From contig JBAMJV010004012.1 of the NCBI GenBank assembly GCA_037951105.1, positions 1-64,000 on the forward strand: a stretch of 64,000 bases of DNA, given 5' to 3'. Numbering within the stretch: the stretch's first letter is position 1; every line of letters begins with the position of its first letter. A program made the position numbers and the translations under genes. Positions 28,101 to 43,100 of this stretch are shown here, in pieces. The notes beneath the pieces were generated by a model. The model was not told the DNA's origin. It was given only the letters and a program-made list of their open reading frames with translations, and ran no database searches. Origin of the DNA: Echinarachnius parma. Lineage: Eukaryota > Echinodermata > Echinoidea > Clypeasteroida > Echinarachniidae.

Positions 28101-31100
28101 CGGTTCAGAAATGGCTGAAATATCCATAAACATATCCATTTGTAATAATTTTGAACTAGCCGTTAATGAAATTTTTAAAATGCTTCCTCTTTTCAAAAAT
28201 GTTCAAAAGAGGTTTTTAACTAGATCTCTCTATTCTCTAATCTAATCTAATCACTATTTCAACAAAACATCTCATGCACAATATTCTATTTAAAATGGTT
28301 GAAACCGATGAGTGTTTAGAGAGCGCCCTCTTGAGTTGTAACGGCTCATTTTGAATGATAACCGGATTTTTACTTAGTCAATTGCAATTTTGTATTTCTT
28401 TCGAGCATGGTGGAGTTATAACTATTAGTTTGTAATGAAATGGTGCAGGTTTTGGTTACTAAAATTCAGTTTGACAAAAACTGTACTCTCTTTACCAACA
28501 CTCAACTATCCCTTTAATCAATTTAATATCATAATTCTAACAAATTGTATTTATATCAGATTATGTACATACTACCTATAGTCACATTCTGGAAACACAC
28601 ATATAAGCATCGAACCTTTAAATAATTTTTTAGTCATTGGTTTGATTTGATTAATTTTCTTGGTGGAAAGTTTGATTTGCTTTTTTTCTAAGATGCCGAG
28701 TAGACATCGTTTGCAGTTCATGATTAATGAATCATGACGTGACTGACATAGACAAACATTGCGGTACATTAGCTTTTAGATTTGGAACAAGACTACCCCT
28801 CTATTTAAAGTACAAGCCTAATACGGGGGAACATTCCTAACATAATGGCCGCTAAACCCTAAGTCTAAGACACCGGATGCCTCTTGTTTTTAAGAGATTC
28901 TTGCTAAGCATGATCACGATTATGTTGTCAAAAGTAGGACGCATCACTGTCGAATGACATGAACCCATCGATGTAAAAATACCGATGCATGACCCAGGGA
29001 TAATTTCGCTCACCCCTTTCGAGTAATTCATCTGTCCGCACACCGTGTGCAGCGCACGGAAGGAGCACACTTTTATTGAGTGATGCGAGACAGCAGCGAA
29101 AAGTAAATAGCTTTATTGGAGAAGCTAAAGGAGAAGAGTCAAGGTGCGAAACTGCTCCCTCTTTGAATTCTGGCCCACACTGTCGAGCTTTGTCCGTGCA
29201 TGCCTATCACATAAGGACCAAAAAGGGATCAAGAAATACATAGCAGCACAGATTGTATCATTTTGGCACAACCGACATGCAACCCTCACCTCATGAGAAC
29301 CCTTGCCCCACGCCTTTATCCTCCATTTGCCTTTACTCCCCCCCCCCCCCCCCCCCCCCACTTTAAGAGTTTCCCGGGCTACGCCAATGAAATAGCTGAC
29401 ATGTCACAGGTGATAGTGCTCTTTACCTAGAGCGCCCGGACCGCTCTCTACCCGGCAGGTTCCTAATGATCAATGATGATGACAAATTGAATGTGCTTGC
29501 GGGGCAGCGCTACTGAATTTCAAGTTATCTAAAAATGTGTTAAAGTGACACCGTTCCATATGCAGGTCATTTCTTCCTCAATAATGAGTCAACATAACGC
29601 TAGTTTATGTGTTTCTTAATAACAAAAATTCCATAATCAATGTACGTATAACTAATACAAATGTGTAAAGCGTCTATTCAAAATGGTGTCTTTAATACGA
29701 TTAACCACCGAACGTATTTGTTTTATATAATTGCAAACCCAGTTTTTGTGTATGAATACAGTTTGTATCGACGGATTGTATTGTATATTGGTAATTATGA
29801 TTATATTGGTACTTATTATTCGTTGTATCTGATGTACTTTATAACACGTTGGAAAGGCGCTACACACATGCCAATGTTATGTCTATGTTTATGTAGCAGA
29901 GTTTGAAGAATAACATGCTTCTTTTCATTCTAGGTATAGACAGCAATCGCAATATTATTATGGTGACCCTTTATTAAAGCGCGTTTTGAGACTGGTGTTG
30001 ATGATAATGTTCACCTCAATTACCAAGTCCACGTCTCACCTGTGCTAACTGGCTGGAGTCCAATCTGTAAAAAAGGTGTTTAGATGAATCATGTTTAGAT
30101 GATGAAATATTGTGCGTAGAGATGACCTCAATTGATATCTTCATAACATCCGATGCTACCAGATTTCCGCTGAAACTTTCTCGCCTAAAAGTAAAATTTG
30201 TTCACTCATTGCGCTTGGTTGGCCATCGTAGAGTCAATCGTATCGACAAAGAACGTGTATTTTTTATGAAAATACTGGTTCTGCCAAACATAATCATATC
30301 AAGCAAAAACAGCTTAAAGTGATCCAAGTAAAGTGTCTAACTCCACGAAAATTACTTGGAGCTTCCTCGTTTCTCTTCTGCCGTGTTGTTTAGCTTATGT
30401 CCCTTTAGTATGAAGATAATTATCATTGAAAATCATCATCTCAAAACCGTTGCCCAACGGTTTTGGTAAAAAGTACAATTGACGTAGCTGAACACGCCCG
30501 GCCGGCGCGCCACGCGATCACGGACCCGGGCCGGCGGAGTGGCCGAAACCTTCCTGATAGACAGGGCATCGCAACGAGTCGATGTACCCGACTGTTGAGC
30601 CGAGCGCGCGCAAATTCTGTACCGTCTGTATACACGGGTGCGGATATCATCTACGGCAGGACATCAGTATTCGGTGATAAAATATGAACTCAATATTCTT
30701 TTTTTTCACTAGGTGAACAGTGTTCGTTTTCTTTCAAACTTTCACAAATCTTTCAATTGTATTTTACAATGATATTGATATAGGATTGAAGTCTCAATTG
30801 TGATTTTGTGCAATATCTGACACTTTACAGGGATCACTTTAACAGACATTCCATGAAATGTTAATTCGGAAGAAATAAATGTTTTGATAATTCATTGGAA
30901 TTATTATTACAAAATATATGTACAATGTGTTTTGTTTTCATACCGCCTTATTTATATTAATTTGAACAGATATATATTTCGTTGCAGTACATTATTATCT
31001 GATGCAATTATTTTGTATAGGAATTTACCATGTTTGAAAGTGTAAAGGAGAAATAAAAAGGAGACATTGTACATTATAATAAATCTAAATTAATGTGTAC

Positions 31101-34100
31101 TATTTTTCTTTGAGTAAAATGTAAGCAAGACAGCCGATTTAAACAAGAAGACATAACAGGTCAAAAATGTATCTGAGGCAACGAAGATGAATAAACTACG
31201 GTGCCCTTAAATGACCCCGATTTGAAAGAAAAATAACCGGGACATCTTTCACTGAGCGTACAAAGTGGATATGGTTTGTTTACTTTTTGTCAAATCAGCG
31301 GGAAGTCTTGTTTATTTTCATCCTTTTGACGCTGATTCCGATGGTTTTGCTACGGTAACCGGATCATTAGGATCATTCTTCCCGAGACATCATCTGTGGA
31401 TTATGTTCTTTATTTTTGTAGGATACCCTTTATTGTCATGTTAGCATTTTGTTTTTACTAAACATGAATATTGTGCCTTGATTTTAATACCCCAGTCTTT
31501 ATATCAAATTACCACTAATTGTGTATTTCCACACGTTTAATTTCGGTTGACAATGGATGAGTATCAGACTAAGTCTAAACATACTCAAGTCATGTTAGTG
31601 TTTTGTTTCTTTACTAAACATTGTGATATGCCTTTTTTAAAGTATCCCAGTCTTTATATTTATAATACCACTAATATTGTATTTTCACAAGTTTAATTTC
31701 GGTTGACAATGGATACATATCAGAATAAGTCTAAACATACTACAATTATTTAGTAACAAATATCTATCCTACGCTTGTCTTACAATATTCCTTTCTTTGA
31801 TCTTGATGGGCTTGATTATATGAATTTTTGGTAGTTCTTCGTCTTACCATAAACTAGTGGTCTTACGTTTCGTCTATTGATATCTGTCTGAAAGATCCGA
31901 TACTAAGGTAAATGTAAATACCATGGGCCCGTTTTGTACACTCCCTGTAAAAAACAATTATGACACCACCATTATTTGGGCCCACTTTGGCCCCATAATT
32001 AATTCCCTTTATCTCCTCTTTGCTATCTATATTCGCCCTATTTCCCCCTTTTTGCTCCTTCTTTGCCCCCTCTTTGTCCCCCCTTTTGCCCCCCTCCCTT
32101 TTGCCCCCTCCTCTTTGCCTTCTTTAACCCCTTTATTTAGATTAACACTGACTTCGCCCAACTGCTCAAAACAAGCAGAGGTAATTCAACATCTCCTTCC
32201 TCATAAGGTTGGGATGATTGCAGTATTAGGTAGAGTTCAAGTTTAGGAGCAAAAGTAAACCGTTTCCAGATTATTTTCATGATTTCTAGGCCAAATAATT
32301 CGGGCGGTCTGATTAGAATAACTCCTGTTCGGCTACTTTAATCAGCACCGAGGTAAGGTTTTCATTATACAGATGAGATGGGGTCTAAAAAATAAACCCT
32401 AAAAACCTAGATATCTAGTTATTCTTTGTGTTTGTTTTATAAGATGGGAAACCGGTCTTAACTTGTTATATTTGTAGGAAATGGGTCGTTAGTTGAGGCC
32501 TCTTTCAGATTTATTTTCCGTTATATGAATCTGCATTATTTTTGTGGAACTTGCATATATAAAGTGGGGATTTTAGTATTTGTGAGGAGACACAAAATGT
32601 ATTGCAATAAAGAAATTCTTGAAAAGTCGCTGTCCAGCTTTCATTGTTTCGCTTTCAAGCAATTTAGTGTATCTTTCAGAATTGATATGAAAGTGATTCT
32701 GGGACTTGCAGACGCTCAAATCGTCTCTAATTAACTAGTAACTAGATATTAGCATACAGATTATCATTACTGTGTGGGAAATTTCAATATCGTTTGGATT
32801 CTTCTTTTTTTGTTTAATAACTGACAATTCAGCCCTTTGTATTGAATTACGCACTGGCATCACTAAATTCAAAATATAATGTGAGAATTAGGTACAGGTA
32901 CTGCCATATATTCGCGCTATAAACCATACCAGTGTTTTCAGATGTTGGCACCAATTCAAATCAGGGTTAAGAGAAAATTAAACTGACAGGGAAATTATCA
33001 AAATACCACTAAGCTATAACCATAATCCTCAGATTCGATATGGAGCAATATTATGCCTTGTTATTTGTAAACATGGCTGTCATCTAAATACTCAAAGACA
33101 ACGTGATGTTTTGATTATATATCTCAGAGTGGTATACATTAGCACGTATTATCACGTATGTTTGATTTATTTAGTAGTATTTTGTAATGTTCACCTATTT
33201 TTTGCTGGCATATTTGTGATAAATTCCTGACATTCCCACAATTTTTTTTGGGATGATATAAAATTCCAGCTGTGAGCTCAAGGTGGGATGTGTATCTTGT
33301 TGATTGCTGCCTACTGATCACACTGCAGTGCAACGGATACGGGGTGACAGGCCGGTTATTGGTCTACACCAACAAGGACTAGCTGCTCTCGATCTATTAA
33401 AGCAAATCTTGCTGTTTAAGTTCTTAAAGGTCGACTGCACCTCCTGAAAAAAGGTTGTGTTTAAATAATGGTGATGAAGAGGACAATCGATTAAGTACTG
33501 GTTTATGCGTAACCTGTCAAAAAATAAGAAATTTGTGATAATTATTTTTGAGGCTGTGGAAAGAATCATTTTCTCTCAAAAATGGGCATCTCAAAACTTT
33601 GAGACTGTACTCATGTTACTGTGATGAACAACATGTGGTTGCATTTGATGAGGAACATGACGTTACGGAAGTAATGTGAAATATAATTCTGTAACAATAA
33701 ATACAAGACCCTGAGAGGATGTAGCAGTACAATCCTAACCGATGCGCATGAAATTTAGGCTTGGTCTTAGGTATGGCGATGGCAATTCAGTCTCAAAGAA
33801 AGCTCTACAAATAGCAAAAGGAAAGTTTCGATCGTTTCCAACAAAAACTACATTACTTTTTAAAGACAAGAAGACTTTCGGTGCGTAAACATAGTTAATG
33901 TGGGTGTCCAATACAGAGACCTCGTCAATCCGTTATCAATGCCGGATGAGTAATGTAGAGACTATTTTGTTGAACCGATAATGTTCTTATCTTATCGCTC
34001 TTTTTAGGTATATTGAAGGAATTATTATGACCGCTGTCAAATCAGAATCCCTACTACTGACATATTATAGGAAAGATAAAACTTAATCGGAATGAATGAT

Positions 34101-37100
34101 TGTGGTCGTTATCATTATCAGCAGTGAAGTAGGAATATCTTCTCAGGAAAAGGCAATAGAAATAAGTTCAGCCTTATAAACTTATTGTCTACTTACTACA
34201 GACAGTCGAGTCGACTAACTTGATCTAAATGCAATCCGTCGTTATCATGTTTGCTTCATCTTTCTGTCTATTCATCAATTAGTGAATAATAACCAGGCAA
34301 ATGGAAGGTTATACAGTATTCTCTTATACCATGTGACAATGAAATTTAAAAGAAAATGTTTATCAAAACTGTGTTTTAAATAATTATAGACACGACTACC
34401 GATCTAAAAACGTACCTTCAAAATCAAAAGCTGCAACTGAGCTGGACGGGTGTGCCCTTCAAAGCTGATCTGTTCAATTTATTATCTTCAAGGTACGTTC
34501 AATGTTTGTTTTTTCAAGATAGTATTTACAGTATGTTCAATGAATGGACTTCAGTGTATGTTCAAGGTATATTCAATGTATGGCCTCGAGGTATGTTCAA
34601 TGTATTGACTTCAAGGTATGTTCAATGTATGGCCTACATGGTATGTTCAAGGTATGTTCAATGTATGCCTTCAAGGTATGTTCAAGGTATCTTCAATGTA
34701 TGGCCTCAAGGTATGTTCAATGTATTGACTTCAAGGTATGTTCAATATATGGCCTTCATGGTATGTTCAAGGTATGTTCAATGTATGGCATTCAAGGTAT
34801 GTTCGAGGTATTTCAATGTATGGCCTTCAAGGTATGTTCAAGGTATGACCTTCAAGGTATGGCCTTCAAGGTATGTTCAATGTATGGCCTTCATGGTATG
34901 TTCAAGGTATGGCATTCAAGGTATGTTCGAGGTATTTCAATGTATAGCCTTCATGGTATGTTCAATGTATGGCCTTCAAGGTATGTTCAAGGTATGGCCT
35001 TCAAGGTATGGCCTTCAAGGTATGTTCAATGTATGGCCTTCATGGTATGTTCAAGGTATGTTCAATGTATGCCTTCATGGTATGTTCAATGTATTGACTT
35101 CAAGGTATGTTCAAGGTATATTCAATGTATGGCATTCAAGGTATGTTCAAGGTATGGCCTTCAGAGTATGTTCAATGTATGGTCTTCACGTTATGTGTAA
35201 GGTATGTTCAATGTATTGACTTCAAGCCAGATATGTTCAATGTATGGCCTTCATGGTATGTTCAATGTATGCCTTCAAGGTATGTTCAATGTATGGCCTT
35301 CAAGGTATGTTCAAGGTATGTTCAATGTATGGCCTTCAAGGTATGTTCCAGTTAATGTTTAATTTTAAGGTAAGAACGAACCAGATCTAGATTAATTAAA
35401 CGTAGATTAACTGTGTTTTGAAAAGATATGGAGATACTGATGTAAATAGGTCGAGTGAAAATCCGCACGAAGGCGCCCTGATGTCGAGAGGTCTTTGAGA
35501 TTATGTTTGATCCCTCGATAAAGCAGGTCTCTTGAATGACCTTATCATGGAATTTCCTTAGTGTTTGATCAGTGGCCATTGGTCTTATCATGGAATTATG
35601 TATTTCAAATTCAAGTCTGTGTTATCATTGGTTCGACAGCCGTGGTACTCGCACCGCGCTGGTTTGTGTAACTCAACATGACCGCAGCTGTATTAAGGAA
35701 ACACATCTCGTTTGCTCTTAATGGGTCACAGAACGCCGTGAGAAGAATCGTAAAGATTTCGATTTTCATAACAGCAAGGAGCTACTATATTTTATAGAAC
35801 CCCCCCCCCCTGGTCACTGTTTTTATGTAAAGAAAAAGGATGCACCATTATCTAGCTACATTTGAGCCGATTTGAGAAGGTATGCAGGTTCGTTATAGAC
35901 CCTTTAAAGACCTCGAATCTCCTGTCATAACATGGACCCCCTGACAAAACATGGACCCCCATCGCGTCGAAGAAACACTGGATGATATCGTGTAAAATAC
36001 GCAGTGCAAACGCAGCGGGCTACGCCACAAGGCGCCTCCGGGACCATTTATGAACAATGCACATCTCCTGCTAGGTCGTGATTTAGAACGGCAAATGATA
36101 ACTGACGATCACTTGCTGTTATTCCTCACCTTGCTCGCTAGACATCGATTAGAAATGGCAAATGGTGGCAGGGGATCGATGAATTATCATGCTGTTTTCC
36201 CCCACACCTCTCGTTAAGCTCTAATCTAAATTGCAAATAGTGATTACCGATCCGTGAATTATCATGTTGTTATCCCGCACACATACCGTTAGGGTTTGAT
36301 TTAAATGGCACATGTTGACTACCAATGTGTGAGTTATCACGCTCCTGTATTATTATTTTCGTGTTCCTGTTCCGGGACTCTGCGTTCCTGTGTTCTCGCT
36401 GGGCCATAATTCAAACGGCAAATGATGAGTGACGATTTGCGAATTATCACGCTGTTTTCCCTCACCTTTCCCGATAGGGTATGAATCCATCGGTAAATGA
36501 TGACTGACAGGTGATTTATAAACGCGGTGCCACGTAGGTACAACCGTGGATTTGAACTCTGTGGTTTGACGGAAGAGACTCGTGGCACAAGAATAATGCT
36601 CCGGTGACATTTGCTCTGATCGAGGGTTTATCCCTAGAGACTTCACCTTATAGTTCTAATGAAAGTTAGACACCGCACACTACTAGTCTACGATCTGATT
36701 CCGATCCGACGAACAACTGCGTATCTGAACTAAAACAGTGGTAGCGAATTGATTGTATTTTTTATTGGTCAGATCCTCAATCGTATCGGAATCGTATCGT
36801 TTAGTATGCGGCGGGCTCAAGGGTTAGGTTTAGGATTAGGTTTAGTGGATTTGGTTAGGGTCAGACATTTTTTGTATGTTCATACAAATTAATAGCGGAA
36901 ATTGTCGCCGCTTAAAACGCCTCTAGAACTAAGTGACTTATTATCAGATTTGCGACAATTTGTATTCCTTCGTTCACTATCAGGACTAGTCCTAATTAAA
37001 TCATTAAGTTCCTTACAAACTATGTCAAATGAATGATGAATGAACTAAGGAATTGATTTATATGTTAACAAATCACCATCAGGTGACGAACGGTTATTAG

Positions 37101-40100
37101 TGTGAAAACCGTGTATATTATTAAGGTCGATGAATGTATGATTTATCACCTTGAACTTGCCACGTGACCCCGCCATCTTGCGTGACATGTGTGGTAATTG
37201 ACGCTGCTATCATATCAGTAGCTCATAATCCATAAAATACAAGCGGTACCAGAGGTTCAATCTTGCACCATTTTGTACACAAAAACACCTACATATCGCA
37301 TTCTACGATATATTTGGCATCGTAAGGGTTAAATTTCACGTAATGGCGGGATGATGAGCGTGACCCAGACAGAGATAGATGAATATTACTCGTATATCGC
37401 GATCCTGTTGTGATATTTCTCGTTTTATCATTCGGTGCGAGTGTCCAGCTGTTGCTTTTGACGCGAAAATACACACGTGGGACTAATAGTGTGGATTTAC
37501 AGCATCAATTATGGAAGAGGTGGCCTCAACATTCAAGAGAAGTCAGTGTTTCACAGAAAAGCTATCGATTATCGGTTGCAGTGTGTGGAAAAGAAATTAT
37601 GATTCATAATCAACCCTATTTCCGAATCTGCAGCACACAATACGTATACAAGTTTATCCATTATATCTGCAACAAGTTCACACACATAATTACGAGGTAA
37701 ACTAACAATAGTATTAACGTTCCTTCGGAGGAAACGCATAGATCATGGTAGCTTGAAAATAATGCATATAATAGTTTTTGTTTTAAATTTGTATCCAAGA
37801 AGAGGCTTTAGGTGCGTTTTCAAATAAGATGCTACGTGCATGACTCAGAATTCCCAGCCATGCCTCTAAAAGCAAACATGCCCCTTGATCAGAGCTATAG
37901 AGGATGTTGTCCCTTGTCTAATGACACACTGTCTATGTAGGCTAATTGATCCACAGCATTAAGAGACCGTTATTTTATCCCCCTGTATTGAATATCATTC
38001 GCATCCACTGGATAACTTTTGATCCTATCCTAAGCCATGAATGCACCCTTTCAGCATTGGCTTTCTCAGTGTACTTGATAGCAGCCGACATGGAATTTAA
38101 AGGGGTAGTTCAGATTTGGTATAGAGGGCGCTGCACGAAATATTTTTTTTCGTGAAGTAATGCAAAACTGAGTGTAAAATTTGAAAGAGCATACAATTTT
38201 AATGGCAGAATAAACTTTATTTGATCAAAATCGGTTCATAAACGGCTGAAATATCAATAAATATATCCGATCGGAATAATTCTTGGGCCCAAATTAATTT
38301 GATGATTTTTGTTTTAAATGTAAAAAATGCCTACACTTTTTCAAAAATTTTCAAAAGAGGTTTTTAAATAGTTGTTGATGATCTCTCTATTTAATCATTA
38401 TTTCAACAAAACATCACATGCATATTTTGTATTAAAAATGGTTAAAACCAATGCTTTTTTAGAGAGCGCCCTCTTGTGTTTTAATGGCTCTTTTTGAATG
38501 ATAACAGGCTTTTTAATTAGTCATTTGTAATTTTCTATACCTTTCGAGCATTGTGGAGCTATAACTATTAGTTTTTAATGTTATTGTGCAGGTTATGGTT
38601 ACTAAAGCTCAGCCTTACCAAAACTGTAGGCCTACTACCCCTTTAAAGGCAAAGGTAATACTCGTTTTCAAAGCAAGACAGTAATTGGGATAACATTGAT
38701 ATTGACAATAAATATGACATTTAAAAAATCAAAGTTTGGTAGCGTATGGCCACAAAGAAAGCTCCCCAAATATGTACTTGATATTCCAGTAAAGAGTAAT
38801 CTGCATGCCCTAGGAAAGTCAATGATCTAGTCATATGTTTTGAAGCCCTGAGTTTTAAATTGTCTTTAAACATGTCTTGAATAGGGCCGAGTCAAACCGG
38901 ATATTTTGATATCCGGATATGAGCCGAGTAAAAACGGACGGATATCGGATTTATCCGAAATGTAAAAAACAAGCAAACATGGAGCTTTGATTTTTGATAC
39001 TTCAACCATGTTTTTTTTTCTTCTTTTTTTGAATTCGGTATCCGACCTTCACGGTCGGATACCGAACGGATATCCGTTTATACTCATCCCTAGTCTTGAA
39101 TCATAATTGGTGAAAAGGTTCACTGTTGAACTGATGAACCTTTCACATATCGAAGAATTTCCTTGCAGTTTGTGTCCCCTCTAAGAATACATTACCGTCC
39201 AGTCACAAAGCGCGATTAGGTGATTTATTAGCCTTAATATCCCTAATCAGAACCCGAAAATCTAATTTCGGTCACGAATTATTTCTGCATATTATTTTTG
39301 TTTTGCTTGAAGTTACATTACATTCAGCGGCCCAATTATATTACATTTGTGATACAGTAGCATCCACAATCTATTAGATTTGAACTCCAATACGGTAATC
39401 TAATTTTGGCAACCTATATTCAGCAACAAAATAACAATATTCTTATATCATTGATATATTTTGTATTCAAAAAGTTAACCCTAATCAGCAGTTGGGAATC
39501 TGAGTCAATTGGTATCGAATCCTTTTTGGATTTTTTTTTCTAGTTTCGATGTAATTTCTTGCTACATTTTTCACATTCACCCAGTTACATAGCCTGGGTC
39601 ACCCCGGGGTTTAAAGGGAGTGGAGCGTCTGGAACTAAAATAAAATGTGTCATGTTTTTATTGACCTGTTTCATGGGAAGAGGTGTTCTGGGCGCCGTAA
39701 CATTTTACGTTTAATCGTACGACTCCGTAATCAATCGATAGAACGACCAACCGTAAAATCTTTATGTTACGGGGCCTTTATCTTGTGGTTAGAACTCTGC
39801 TCATCAAACCCCAGGTTGCGTCTCTCGGATGGTGACGATAAATGGCGACCCTATAGACGTTACTAATCATAATGGATTGAACCGTCATTTAAACAATATT
39901 AACCAACCATTTAGACACGTTAGTCATGTTTTGGCCTATATGCAAAGGGAGGGGGCAAAGTTTGGGATCGAACTTTACATGATGGATGGGTGGGGGCAAA
40001 TATTGTATCCCCTTGCATCCCTTTGCTACGTCACTGCATTCACCTGTCAATTGATTTCCTTCCTAGTGTGGCCCTAGAGTTATTAGCTTTATCATTTGTA

Positions 40101-43100
40101 ATAAACTTCTATCCTGGGTACAAGGTGTATTGGATGTTTATTTGAATGTCGAGCTTCCTTCCGTGTTGCTGATATGGGACTGATATCAAAATGTACTTGA
40201 TGCAGACGGTCTTTGGGGGTAATGTCCACCATGCAGTCTTTCGCGTTTAGCTCTTTCGATGTCAATGAAGCGGGCGGATTTCTACTCTACAATCACAATG
40301 CACTTAATGTGTATGCGGGTCCAGTATCACATGTATTTTAGAAGTTAAACAATCATGTGATGTATAGTCTTTGCCCATCCATGATGCATGTAGAATCACA
40401 GAGAGAGGGATAGTCATGAGAATTATGATGATTTTATCAGCCGAACACAGTAGGAAACCAACGTTTGTAAATATTCTAAAGAAACTCGAACTACTTTAGT
40501 GTTCCCTGTATATAGTTGGGTGGCGAAACCATGGCCAACCCAAGTGGGAGAGACAAAGAAATGGTAGTTGAGAAGCAGTCAAAATATATTCAGTAATTTC
40601 ACATCGCTTTTTCACTACTTGTGAACTTTTGACACGTTCATGTTTGGGCTGATGTGATTATGCAGAGCTGCAGTTAAGGATTTCTCCTCACAACATAGCT
40701 CTCCCCAAGTATGTGTCTCCGTTTCCTATCACCCATCCATATCGTCTTTCGATCTCTCACACGCTTAATATACCTTTAAAATTATTCAAGCGATTTAACA
40801 GTTATTCAATTACCCCCCATTCCCTCTTCCTCCCACTCTCTCTCTTTACCCTTTTCCCAATCTCTTTAATTATATACACTTTCCCCCTCCTCTATTATCC
40901 CCATCATTCTCATTATTTCACTACCTTCATCTATTCTCTCATCCTCTCTCTCTTTCTCTCCCATTCATTCCGTGTAATGCAAACGATACTTCAACATCTA
41001 CTGAAGATAGTCATGTCCGGATTAAGTCTTTACATGTCAGAAATTTTGAAGCTACCTTTATAATGCATCCATTCTAGGGTGCAAATGTGAACTAAAACAC
41101 TATCAGCGTTAACTTAGGCGTAGCTTTATATTCCCAGTATTTGAGTCCGTATGAACGCAGTGCGTGTTTAAACATTACTCTCTTCCCCTGAAAGATGCAT
41201 TCAGGAGCATGTTGTTTGTTGATAGGCCTGTTGGACACATACCTTGCGGGAAATCATGTCATATGTCATCATCAACAGCTCATTCGGTGTTGGAATTCAG
41301 TTTGTTTAGTTTATCTAAGTTCCTTACTATGTTGTTAAAACTTAGACTTGAATAATCAACCAACAGTGTATACAATCATTTGAGTCCGTATTGAGGCAGT
41401 GCGTGTTCAAACAGTACTCTCCTTCGCTGAAAGATGCATTCAGGAACATGTTGTTTGTTGATAAACCTGCAGGACACATGTATACATTGCGGGAAATCAT
41501 GTCATCTGTCATCATCAGCATTTCACCCGGTGTTGGAATTTATTTTGTTTAGTTTATTTATGTTCCTTTCCATGTTTTCGCAACACGCATTTTTTTCACT
41601 CTGAAGGGATTGCCATAATTTTCCACTAGCTGTGCACACAGACACAGTCAGTATGCAATTTGTATGATCATAATTATAATGGATGTATAATGCCAACTGT
41701 GGATCATTTAATATGGCAATGTTTTATTTGATTGAAATCATAATCATGATCGCATTAAATTCCTACAATCGTCCTATTCAGATAATTATGACCCTTTTAC
41801 TTGGTCATATTGCAATATCTTTTAACACACTGTGAGCGTCCTATTTTATGGTTAGTCTAAACTTCCAAAGTAATACTACAACATCACAACATGTATTTTT
41901 AAAAACATGTTGATGCTCCATACAAAGTCGTATTGCAATACCATGATATGCATGTGAAGAACATTATGTGTGAGTGTCCTAACGTCTAAAGTCAAATCCA
42001 ATACCCTATCAATATTATCACATTCAGTTGAATAACACGATTTCAATCGTCATACCTTTCTAAATCGAATTGCAAATCCATAACCCAGTTTAACTTACAT
42101 TCTGATGCTCCGTGCTAAGTAATACTATTATTGCGATACCATAACAGACGTACGAAACTGTATACGTATACCATAACTTACTTTGAAGGAACATACAACG
42201 AAGATATTAACTTCCCTAGTCATAATTTATCGCAAGAGTATACCTGTATTATTTTACAGAACATCAACCCTATTAAAGTCACATCACATTGCAATACCGT
42301 GACATTTCCAGAATACCACCCATTCTTGTTTGTGCTCACGTGGCGTTTTCCAGATGCAGTCGTATACGGGTAGACCGTGGGGAGGGATATTAGGTGGGTC
42401 ACTGATACGATGCTCTGTGATGTGATAGTATACCCTGCTTTCACATTGTAACTATATCAATCCACACGATCAAATGACATGTATTAGGTGTTAAAGGAAG
42501 GCGGTATACTATATCTCCTCTAAATATCATTGGAGAAAAATAGCCTCATTACATCTGTTGGACCTTCCTGAACTTTATACTGCAGTGACATAGTTGTTAA
42601 TGCCCTACTTATCATGCTTATAAAGTGAACGCAAGGGTAGATAGATCTAATAACTTATCCTGATGTAATGCCCATGACTGTAATGGCGCCATTCGATTGT
42701 ACGCAAGGACCAAGTATCGTGCTAATTTGAGCTCAAAGCCTGTGAAATCAATTTGTCCGAACACCCAAGTATATACAGGAATGCAATCAAAAGTGGTAAA
42801 CGTTTCATCCCTGATACCAATGATATGATGAAGCCTGACTGAATCTCTCTGGCCTTCGTGAACTGTATAGATAGGTGCCGTAGTGTGACATAGCCTAGTT
42901 TTATTTAATCCTTAATGCCTTCGGTAATGACGATGACACACACGCGAGGGTCAGATGGATCTACACTAATGTCCTGATCATGGCGTCATTCAATTTGTAC
43001 TTATCAGGACCAGGCTGATTTTCATCGAGCGAACTTCAAACCTGTGAAATATATTCCCTCTTGAGCTTAATCCCTTGCCTTGCTTGTGGGATATAAACAA

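Noticed and set aside
34452-35219. 255-codon open frame
   Set aside because: It lies wholly inside a minisatellite whose unit has no stop in two plus frames; the repeated peptide is a by-product and there is no start context, splice support or known domain.
36815-36862. Interstitial telomere (TTAGGG-like) block
   Set aside because: Only degenerate GGTTAGG/GGATTAGG units without a perfect TTAGGG run; more likely a common intronic repeat.
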